The position numbers and the translations under genes were made by a program. From an uncultured Collinsella sp. (GTDB taxonomy: Bacteria; Actinomycetota; Coriobacteriia; Coriobacteriales; Coriobacteriaceae), in assembly GCA_900554135.1 (NCBI GenBank), contig USFU01000106.1, positions 1 to 5,859 of the forward strand: a DNA stretch of 5,859 bases, in the 5' to 3' direction. Numbering within the stretch: position 1 is the first letter of the stretch; every line of letters begins with the position of its first letter. A model generated the notes under the pieces. It had not been told where the DNA came from and searched no databases. It saw nothing but the letters and a program-made list of their open reading frames with translations. This document shows, one piece after another, positions 1 to 4,888 of the stretch.

Positions 1-677
1 CCCGGGCTCAGACAGCAGGACGCGGCCGGCGCGGCCACAAGTGGGATTCAACCGCCGGCAACCTATTGCTTTCGATTGTCCTGCGTCCACGTGTTGATCC
101 CGCCGAGTACTCTGGTCTTGCCGCCGTCAGCGGCCTAGCGGTGCTCGAGGCACTCGAGGCACAAGGTCTTGCTAACGAGATCGGCCTCAAATGGCCCAAC
201 GACCTCGTCGCACGAGGACATAAGCTCGGCGGCATCTTAGTCGAGGCGGCTCGTGACAACGAGGGCAGGCCCTTCGCCGTCTGCGGCATTGGCGTCAATG
301 TAAACTACACGCCCCAAGAGGTGCCCGATGGCGGCCTGGCGGCAATTGGCCTCTCAGACCTCAACAAGAATGTTCCCACCGTCGATGTGCTCCTCGATGA
401 GGTCTATCACGCGGTCGTGAACGCTGTAGACACATGGGCAGAGCGTCTCAACGCCATGGAAGAAGACGCCGGACCGCTCGCGCCCGTCCACGGCGAATAT
501 ATCGCTCACCTCAATTGGATTGGGGATCACGTTATCGCCCGCTCCCCGGCTGGGGACGAACTGGCGCGTGGCATTTTTAGAACGGTCGACGATTGTGGTC
601 GAGCAAGCATCGAAACCGAGAGCGGCTTATGCGCATTCCACTTCGAAGAGGCGTCCCTGCGCCCCTTGAGCGAATAG
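1..677 (+). CDS. birA: Biotin-protein ligase (biotin--[acetyl-CoA carboxylase] ligase), 3' part; 5' end outside the window
   Basis: The enzyme activates biotin with ATP to biotinyl-5'-AMP and transfers it to the acceptor lysine of biotin carboxyl carrier domains in the cytoplasm. The frame is open from base 3, giving 224 residues before a TAG stop, so the gene begins left of the window; a TTG at 66 is internal. Visible in order: the biotin/AMP loop GRGRRG (residues 6-11) followed by HKW, KWPND (63-67), GGILVE (76-81), GIGVNVN (95-101), and a C-terminal beta-barrel-like segment with ARGIFRTVDDCGRASIET and a FHFEEASLR ending. The second arginine of the GRGRRG loop is kept, matching the critical R118 of E. 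coli BirA; the usual arginine after the loop is histidine here. The missing N-terminus would show whether a DNA-binding repressor domain exists (E. coli BirA has 321 residues). The gene converges on rpsJ with a shared terminator between them. Confidence 0.93.
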   Translation, partial: RAQTAGRGRRGHKWDSTAGNLLLSIVLRPRVDPAEYSGLAAVSGLAVLEALEAQGLANEIGLKWPNDLVARGHKLGGILVEAARDNEGRPFAVCGIGVNVNYTPQEVPDGGLAAIGLSDLNKNVPTVDVLLDEVYHAVVNAVDTWAERLNAMEEDAGPLAPVHGEYIAHLNWIGDHVIARSPAGDELARGIFRTVDDCGRASIETESGLCAFHFEEASLRPLSE

Positions 678-737
678 GGCGCCTCAACCATCCGCTCGGC
701 AGCCTTACCCGGCGGTCCAAAACCATCGTTCAGAACA

Positions 738-774
738 AAAGAGCCCCGCTACCGTCATGGCAGCGGGGCTCTTT
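738..774. terminator. Bidirectional intrinsic terminator between birA and rpsJ
   Basis: A perfect stem pairs 738-750 with 762-774 (13 bp, GC-rich core GAGCCCCGCT/AGCGGGGCTC) around an 11-nt loop. Read on the minus strand it is followed by TTTTG, starting 20 nt past the rpsJ stop codon, as expected for the end of the ribosomal operon. Read on the plus strand the descending arm ends CTCTTTAAG, so it can also stop birA transcription 60 nt after its stop. The T tract is slightly better on the minus strand. Confidence 0.9.
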
Positions 775-793
775 AAGCTATGAGCGATATCGC

Positions 794-1102
794 TTAGAGC
801 TTGATGTCGATGTCGACGCCAGCGGGGAGGTCGAGACGCATGAGCGAATCAACGGTGCCCGAGGTGGGGTCGAGGATGTCGATGAGGCGCTTGTGGGTGC
901 GCATCTCGAACTGCTCACGGGAGTCCTTGTTCACGTGCGGCGAGCGGATAACCGTGTACAGGTTGCGCTCGGTGGGCAGGGGGACAGGACCGGAAACGCG
1001 AGCGCCGGTCTTCTGAGCGGTCTCGACGATGAGCTTCGCGGACTGATCGACGACCTCGTGATCATAGCCCTTGAGGCGAATGCGGATCTTCTGGGTAGCC
1101 AA
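794..1102 (-). CDS. rpsJ: 30S ribosomal protein S10 (NusE)
   Basis: S10 is a 30S head protein near the A site; as NusE it also joins the NusB-dependent antitermination complex and links RNA polymerase to the ribosome through NusG. The frame encodes 102 residues, the usual S10 length, from [19 protein letters not shown] to a C-terminus ending DIDIKL. The family segments GPVPLPTE and [19 protein letters not shown] are intact, including the extended loop that reaches into the head. The start is TTG (1102-1100), set by a GGAGG Shine-Dalgarno 6 nt upstream; the next in-frame Met lies deep inside the conserved fold, so no other start fits. It lies 60 nt after fusA, with a small hairpin between. tuf, the usual gene at this place, is absent. 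A terminator follows directly, so rplC and the rest of the S10 operon are not joined to it here. Confidence 0.98.
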   Translation of the reverse strand: MATQKIRIRLKGYDHEVVDQSAKLIVETAQKTGARVSGPVPLPTERNLYTVIRSPHVNKDSREQFEMRTHKRLIDILDPTSGTVDSLMRLDLPAGVDIDIKL

Positions 1103-1113
1103 CTTTAACCTCC
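1100..1113 (-). promoter_or_regulatory. Ribosome binding site and TTG start of rpsJ
   Basis: On the minus strand GGAGG (1113-1109) is followed by TTAAAG and then the TTG initiation codon. The 6-nt spacing and strong anti-SD match fix the start of S10 at this non-ATG codon. Confidence 0.85.
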
Positions 1114-1120
1114 AAAGAGT

Positions 1121-1137
1121 GCGAGAGATGTTCTCGC
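1121..1137 (-). other. Small hairpin in the fusA-rpsJ intercistronic gap
   Basis: GCGAGA pairs with TCTCGC (6 bp, 5-nt loop) and ends 7 nt upstream of the rpsJ GGAGG. No T tract follows, so it is not a terminator. It could be an RNA processing site or a modulator of rpsJ translation; the function is inference. Confidence 0.5.
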
Positions 1138-1162
1138 GGATTACGTAACAGGGAGCTCGAAC

Positions 1163-3262
1163 TTAGGCGTTCTTGCTCATGACCTCGTCCACGATGGACT
1201 TGGGCGCGGGCTCATAAGAGTCGAACTGCATCGTGTAGGATGCACGGCCCTGGGTCTGGGAGCGAAGGTCGGTAGCGTAACCGAACATCTCGCCCAGCGG
1301 CACCTTGGCACGGATGAGCTTGCTGTTCTTGCGATCCTCCATGCCCTCGATCTTGCCGCGGCGACCGGAGAGGTTGCCCATAACGTCGCCCATGTACTGC
1401 TCGGGGGTCTCGACCTCGACAGCCATAATCGGCTCGAGCAGCTGCGGGTCGGACTTCTTGAGGGCGTCCTTGATAGCCATGGAACCGGCGATCTTGAACG
1501 CGGCCTCGGAGGAGTCGACCTCGTGGTAAGAACCGTCGAACAGGGTGACCTTAACGTCGAGGACCGGGAAGCCGGCGATAACACCGGTGTTCAGGGCCTC
1601 CTGGATGCCCTTGTCGATGGACGGGATGTACTCCTTGGGCACGACGCCGCCGACGATAGCGTTGACGAACTCGTAGCCGAAGCCCTCCTCCATCTTCTCG
1701 AGCTTGATGACGGCGTGGCCGTACTGACCGCGACCACCGGACTGACGGACGAACTTGCCCTCAGCCTTCTCGACGTCGTGACCAGCGGTCTCGCGGTAGG
1801 CAACCTGGGGCTTACCGACGTTAGCGTCAACCTTGAACTCGCGGAGCAGACGGTCGACGATGATCTCGAGGTGCAGCTCGCCCATGCCGGCAATGATGGT
1901 CTGGCCGGTCTCGTGGTTGGTGGACACCTGGAAGGTCGGGTCCTCCTCGGCGAGCTTGGTCAGAGCCAGGGACATCTTGTCCTGCTCAGCCTTGGTCTTG
2001 GGCTCGATGGCAACGTCGATAACGGGCTTGGCAAACTCGATCTTCTCGAGGACGATCTCCTTGCCCTCGGCGCACAGGGTGTCACCGGTGGTGGAGTTCT
2101 TGAAGCCGACGCAAGCGACGATGTCGCCGGCGGCGGCGTCGTCACGGTCGATACGCTCGGCGGCGTTCATCTCGAGGATGCGGCCGAGGCGCTCGCGCTG
2201 ACCGTTGGAAGCGTTGACAACGTAGGAGCCGGACTCGGCGCGGCCGGAGTAAACGCGGACGTAGGTGAGCTTACCGACGAACGGGTCGGTCATGATCTTG
2301 AAGACCAGGCCGGAGAAGGGCTCGTCGAAGGAAGGATGACGCTCGATCTCCTCGCCGGTATCCGGATCGGTACCGGTGACAGCCTCGACGTCGAGCGGGC
2401 TGGGCAGGTAGTCGACGACAGCGTCGAGCAGCTCCTGAACGCCCTTGTTCTTGTAGGCGGAGCCCACGAAGACGAGGTTGAGCTCGTTGGCCAGAACGCC
2501 CTTGCGCAGAGCAGCCTTGAGCTCCTCGACGGTGAAGTCCTCCTCCATGAGGATCTTCTCCATGAGCTCGTCGTCAAAGCTGGCAGCAGCGTCGAGGAGC
2601 TCCTCGCGCTTGGTGGCAGCGATGTCGGCGAACTCAGCCGGGATCTCGTCCATCGGCTCGGGGTAGGTCATGCCCTTGTCGTCGGCCTTGAAGTCCCATG
2701 CGGTCATGGTGACCAGGTCGATGACGCCCCAGAAGTTGTCCTCGGCGCCCATCGGGACCTGAGCGGCCACGGCGTTAGCGTCGAGACGATCCTTCATGGT
2801 CTCGATAGCGTTGAAGAAGTCAGCGCCCACGCGGTCATACTTGTTGATGAAGGCGATACGGGGGACGTTGAAGGTGGAAGCCTGACGCCAAACGGTCTCA
2901 GACTGGGGCTGGACGCCGGCAACGGCGTCGAAGACGGCGACAGCGCCATCGAGGACGCGCAGGCAGCGCTCGACCTCGGCGGTGAAGTCAACGTGGCCCG
3001 GGGTGTCGATGATCTGGATGCGGTAGTCCTTACCGTCCTTGTTCCAGAAGCACGTAGTAGCAGCGGAGGTAATGGTTACGCCGCGCTCCTGCTCCTGAAC
3101 CATCCAGTCCATGGTGGCAGCGCCCTCATGGACCTCACCGATCTTGTGGGTCTTACCGGTGTAGTAAAGAATACGCTCGGTCGTGGTGGTCTTACCGGCA
3201 TCGATGTGGGCCATGATGCCGATGTTACGGGTATCGGAAAGCTTGTACTTAGGCTTAGCCAT
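1163..3262 (-). CDS. fusA: Translation elongation factor G
   Basis: EF-G is the GTPase that drives tRNA-mRNA translocation and, with ribosome recycling factor, splits post-termination ribosomes. The 699 residues match the family length. GTPase motifs are complete: G1 AHIDAGKT (18-25), G2 RGVTITSA (60-67), G3 DTPGH (86-90), G4 NKYD (140-143) and a G5-like GSAYKNKG. Domain II follows ([20 protein letters not shown]), then domain III ([15 protein letters not shown]), domain IV ([19 protein letters not shown]) and domain V ([24 protein letters not shown]). ATG (3262-3260) is preceded by an AAGGA Shine-Dalgarno and lies 19 nt after rpsG, so translation is probably coupled. The G4 and G5 motifs carry Tyr where NKMD and GSAFKNKG are more common. 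The plus strand opposite is open for over 500 codons, an effect of codon bias. Confidence 0.99.
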   Translation of the reverse strand: MAKPKYKLSDTRNIGIMAHIDAGKTTTTERILYYTGKTHKIGEVHEGAATMDWMVQEQERGVTITSAATTCFWNKDGKDYRIQIIDTPGHVDFTAEVERCLRVLDGAVAVFDAVAGVQPQSETVWRQASTFNVPRIAFINKYDRVGADFFNAIETMKDRLDANAVAAQVPMGAEDNFWGVIDLVTMTAWDFKADDKGMTYPEPMDEIPAEFADIAATKREELLDAAASFDDELMEKILMEEDFTVEELKAALRKGVLANELNLVFVGSAYKNKGVQELLDAVVDYLPSPLDVEAVTGTDPDTGEEIERHPSFDEPFSGLVFKIMTDPFVGKLTYVRVYSGRAESGSYVVNASNGQRERLGRILEMNAAERIDRDDAAAGDIVACVGFKNSTTGDTLCAEGKEIVLEKIEFAKPVIDVAIEPKTKAEQDKMSLALTKLAEEDPTFQVSTNHETGQTIIAGMGELHLEIIVDRLLREFKVDANVGKPQVAYRETAGHDVEKAEGKFVRQSGGRGQYGHAVIKLEKMEEGFGYEFVNAIVGGVVPKEYIPSIDKGIQEALNTGVIAGFPVLDVKVTLFDGSYHEVDSSEAAFKIAGSMAIKDALKKSDPQLLEPIMAVEVETPEQYMGDVMGNLSGRRGKIEGMEDRKNSKLIRAKVPLGEMFGYATDLRSQTQGRASYTMQFDSYEPAPKSIVDEVMSKNA

Positions 3263-3281
3263 GTTAGTTCCTTACCTTAAC

Positions 3282-3755
3282 TTACCAACGATAGTGAGAG
3301 AACGCGCGGTTGGCCTCGGCCATCTTGAAGACGTCCTCACGCTTCTTGACGGAAGCACCAAGACCGTTGGAGGCGTCGAGAATCTCGTTGGCGAGACGCT
3401 CGGCCATGGTCTTCTCCTTGCGAGCGCGGGAGAAGTTGACGATCCAGCGGATACCCAGAGCGGTGGAACGACGGGAGTTGACCTCCATAGGGACCTGATA
3501 GGTAGCGCCACCGACACGCTTGGGCTTAACCTCGAGCGTGGGCTTGACGTTGTCCATAGCCTTCTTGAAGGTAGCGAGAGCGTCGCCACCCTCGGACTTC
3601 TCGGCAACGATCTCGAAAGCGGTGTAAACGATGCGCTCAGCGGTGGCCTTCTTGCCGTCAAGAAGGACCTTGTTGATGAGCTGAGTCACCAGGCGGTTGT
3701 TGTAAACGGCGTCAGGCTGAACCTCACGACGATTAGCTGCTGCACGACGCGGCAT
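3282..3755 (-). CDS. rpsG: 30S ribosomal protein S7
   Basis: S7 nucleates assembly of the 30S head by binding 16S rRNA and lines the E site. The protein has 157 residues (family about 156), from [11 protein letters not shown] to an FSHYRW terminus. The basic N-terminus, the conserved [10 protein letters not shown] helix, the [12 protein letters not shown] beta-hairpin region and the [23 protein letters not shown] helix are intact. The start is ATG (3755-3753) with AAGGAG 7 nt upstream. It lies 73 nt after rpsL, and a mismatched hairpin sits in that gap. In E. coli, S7 represses translation of its operon by binding the S12-S7 intercistronic region, so the hairpin is a candidate site. fusA follows after 19 nt. 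Confidence 0.98.
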   Translation of the reverse strand: MPRRAAANRREVQPDAVYNNRLVTQLINKVLLDGKKATAERIVYTAFEIVAEKSEGGDALATFKKAMDNVKPTLEVKPKRVGGATYQVPMEVNSRRSTALGIRWIVNFSRARKEKTMAERLANEILDASNGLGASVKKREDVFKMAEANRAFSHYRW

Positions 3756-3777
3756 GTGAAATCTCCTTAAGTGTCTA

Positions 3778-3803
3778 CCGTGCGGCGCTTAGGCGGCACA
3801 CGG
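3778..3803 (-). promoter_or_regulatory. rpsL-rpsG intercistronic hairpin, possible S7 control or processing site
   Basis: On the minus-strand RNA an 11-nt arm (3803-3793) folds on a second arm (3788-3778) with ten pairs, including one G-U, one C-C mismatch and a CTAA loop. It ends about 10 nt upstream of the rpsG Shine-Dalgarno. There is no T tract, so termination is unlikely. E. coli S7 autoregulates through its S12-S7 gap; an equivalent role here is inference from position only. Confidence 0.5.
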
Positions 3804-3828
3804 CGAAAGTATCAAAACGTTATCTGGC

Positions 3829-4206
3829 TTATTTGGCCTTGGGGCGCTTAGCACCGTACTTGGAACGGGCCTGCATACGGTTCTGGACCGGAGCAGCGTC
3901 GTAGGCGCCACGGATGACGTGATAACGGACACCAGGGAGGTCACGGACACGACCGCCGCGGACGAGCACGATGGAGTGCTCCTGCAGGTTGTGGCCCTCA
4001 CCCGGGATGTAAGCAGTAACTTCGATGCCGTTGACAAGGCGAACACGGGCAACCTTACGAAGAGCCGAGTTCGGCTTCTTGGGACTCGTGGTGAAGACGC
4101 GGGTGCACACGCCGCGCTTCTGGGAGTTGTGCTGCAGAGCAGCGTTCTTGGACTTCTTGGGCACGGAACGACGGCCCTGGCGAACCAGCTGGTTAATAGT
4201 AGGCAA
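3829..4206 (-). CDS. rpsL: 30S ribosomal protein S12
   Basis: S12 sits at the decoding centre of the 30S subunit and controls accuracy and streptomycin response. The 125 residues are full length: [10 protein letters not shown] start, [23 protein letters not shown] (29-51), [21 protein letters not shown] (67-87), [15 protein letters not shown], and a basic KRPKAK tail. Lys43 and Lys44 are present, as is Asp89, the residue methylthiolated by RimO in other bacteria. Position 88, nearly always quoted as Lys (GGRVKDLPG), is Arg (codon CGT, 3945-3943). The start is TTG (4206-4204) with AGAAGGAG upstream; no ATG lies near. It is the first gene of the operon, about 87 nt downstream of the inferred transcription start. 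Confidence 0.98.
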   Translation of the reverse strand: MPTINQLVRQGRRSVPKKSKNAALQHNSQKRGVCTRVFTTSPKKPNSALRKVARVRLVNGIEVTAYIPGEGHNLQEHSIVLVRGGRVRDLPGVRYHVIRGAYDAAPVQNRMQARSKYGAKRPKAK

Positions 4207-4220
4207 AGCGTACTCCTTCT
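4204..4220 (-). promoter_or_regulatory. Ribosome binding site and TTG start of rpsL
   Basis: The minus strand reads AGAAGGAG, six bases (TACGCT), then TTG. The strong Shine-Dalgarno and the fixed S12 N-terminus (PTINQLVR) leave no doubt that the operon's first cistron starts with UUG. Confidence 0.88.
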
Positions 4221-4294
4221 CGAATGATTCCAGCTTTCTGTAAAGTGCAACGGCTTGAATCGAGGGGTCAGCATCCCCCTACGAAACACGCAGT
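4207..4294 (-). promoter_or_regulatory. Leader (5' UTR) of the rpsL-rpsG-fusA-rpsJ operon
   Basis: This untranslated stretch lies between the inferred start site (about 4293-4295) and rpsL. It holds a hairpin with AGGGG pairing CCCCT (4263-4267 with 4276-4280, 8-nt loop) and a weaker CTTT-ACAG-AAAG fold nearer the ribosome binding site. No T-tract terminator, leader peptide or recognisable riboswitch is seen. A role in growth-rate or autogenous control is possible but not shown. Confidence 0.55.
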
Positions 4295-4299
4295 TCGAT

Positions 4300-4328
4300 A
4301 GGATACGTGGCGTTAGCTGTGCCGTCAA
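4300..4328 (-). promoter_or_regulatory. Sigma-70-type promoter of the ribosomal operon
   Basis: On the minus strand TTGACG (4328-4323) is separated by exactly 17 bp from TATCCT (4305-4300). Both boxes are near consensus (TTGACA, TATAAT) and spacing is optimal. The start should fall at about 4293-4295. A weaker TTGCGG-17-GATACG pair lies further upstream (4374-4346). Confidence 0.8.
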
Positions 4329-4380
4329 CAGACCACGCCGCCGGGCGTATCCCAAAATAGGCACATTTCCGCAAACCCTA

Positions 4381-4403
4381 CACAAAAGGGATCCCCTCCT
4401 GTG
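4381..4403 (-). repeat. Short inverted repeat upstream of the operon promoter
   Basis: Two 10-nt arms (4381-4390 and 4394-4403) surround a 3-nt loop. On the minus strand all ten positions pair, two as G-U; on the plus strand these two are A-C mismatches, so an RNA fold would exist only on the minus strand. It lies upstream of the assigned promoter, so it would be transcribed only from a start further back. GGGATCCC in its centre is a perfect palindrome. Confidence 0.45.
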
Positions 4404-4411
4404 CGCATGGG

Positions 4412-4552
4412 CGGATTCCCGGCCCGGGCGGCCTGCGGTTTAAGTTTGCTGCTCTACAGTCCTGGCTCGCACGGAGGCCACATTAAGTGGCCTCCGGCTC
4501 GTGCGGAACTCGCGACAAACTTAACCCCCGCGCCGCCCGGCCCGGAAATCCG
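4412..4552. repeat. Long nested inverted repeat 1 (MITE-like or REP-like palindrome)
   Basis: A 37-nt arm at 4412-4448 is the imperfect reverse complement of 4516-4552, with 31 of 37 positions matching. Outer ends read CGGATT and the inner ends carry TTAAGTTTG/CAAACTTAA. The 67-bp interior holds a perfect 10-bp hairpin (4472-4481 with 4487-4496, loop ATTAA), itself flanked by direct GGCTCG copies (4464-4469, 4496-4501). Mismatches do not favour pairing on one RNA strand. There is no coding sequence, T tract or obvious target-site duplication. A non-autonomous transposable unit, a palindromic repeat family member or a structured regulatory site are all possible. Confidence 0.75.
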
Positions 4553-4682
4553 ACGTGCTCGTCGGGGCAACGTTACCTGCCAAAAAGGGACAGGTTTGTT
4601 TTGGTCGGTTTTATCTGCGGAAACGTCGCGCTCCAGCGGTGATCCGCCCTCATCTGTCATAGGGAAATCGGCGGCGCTTTCG
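4553..4682. other. Non-coding spacer between the two inverted repeats
   Basis: No gene is supported. A perfect 6-bp hairpin with loop TGCT (4550-4555 with 4560-4565) overlaps the edge of repeat 1. A terminator-like fold follows (4575-4602, listed separately) and a small GCGG-TGAT-CCGC stem lies at about 4636-4647. Open frames crossing this stretch have no ribosome binding site, and their translations look like repeat sequence read through. Confidence 0.6.
4575..4602 (+). terminator. Terminator-like stem with T-rich tail and GGGACAGGTTT motif
   Basis: On the plus strand ACCTG (4575-4579) pairs with CAGGT (4591-4595); two further C-G pairs form if A4590 is bulged. TTTGTTTT follows. This meets the shape of a weak intrinsic terminator, but no plus-strand gene ends nearby. 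It may instead be part of a dispersed repeat. Confidence 0.35.
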
Positions 4683-4803
4683 GAAGTATGCGGCAAATTC
4701 TGGACCTGCCGAGCACGCCGGGGTTTTGCGATAATAAACCCGCAGGTAGAGCGCTTGAGCATATGCGGTGTGGTCGGCCCATCGAGATTTTGCCGCATAC
4801 TTC
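4683..4803. repeat. Long nested inverted repeat 2 (MITE-like or REP-like palindrome)
   Basis: The 38-nt arm 4683-4720 is the imperfect reverse complement of 4766-4803: 31 of 38 positions match, including the outer 15 without a mismatch (GAAGTATGCGGCAAA). The interior contains GGGTTT paired with AAACCC (4721-4726 with 4736-4741, 9-nt loop) and a CATATG palindrome. TATGCGG recurs at 4687-4693 and 4762-4768, and inverted at 4793-4799, so alternative folds exist. The arm sequence is unrelated to that of repeat 1, although the architecture is alike. No coding capacity is evident. Confidence 0.75.
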
Positions 4804-4847
4804 AGGAATGCAGGCGAATATCGTGCGGTCTAACCGCCCATTTACCG

Positions 4848-4881
4848 CAAAGAAGGCCGCTTCCCCTAGTAGAAAGCGGCC
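4848..4881 (-). terminator. Intrinsic terminator of the exported-protein gene
   Basis: On the minus strand GGCCGCTT (4881-4874) pairs perfectly with AAGCGGCC (4862-4855); a T-G and a C-G pair can extend the stem inward. The tail is TTCTTTG. It begins 7 nt after the TAA stop at 4891-4889 and isolates this gene from the downstream ribosomal operon. Confidence 0.85.
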
Positions 4882-4888
4882 CCAAATC

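Noticed and set aside
659..682. GCGCCC/GGGCGC hairpin over the birA stop codon
   Set aside because: Only 6 bp with a 12-nt loop and no T tract follows; the terminator at 738-774 is a much better transcription end.
593..1108. Plus-strand frame covering the birA end, the terminator and the antisense of rpsJ
   Set aside because: It reads through the birA-rpsJ terminator hairpin and is antisense to a certain gene; no initiation signal was seen.
1523..3280. Plus-strand open frame of 585 codons opposite fusA
   Set aside because: It is an exact antisense shadow of EF-G caused by high-GC codon bias. It has low-complexity Leu/Val/Gly/Asp-rich translation, no ribosome binding site and no family resemblance.
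4346..4374. Second promoter TTGCGG-17-GATACG for the ribosomal operon
   Set aside because: Spacing is good but both boxes are poor compared with TTGACG/TATCCT just downstream, so it is not listed as its own feature.
4454..4798. Minus-strand open frame of 114 codons across both inverted repeats
   Set aside because: It runs through repeat arms and hairpins, has no Shine-Dalgarno site, and its translation shows no domain-like pattern.
4412..4803. CRISPR array or tRNA genes in the structured intergenic block
   Set aside because: The repeats are inverted, not regularly spaced direct repeats. No cloverleaf with a T-loop GTTCRA motif and acceptor stem could be made.
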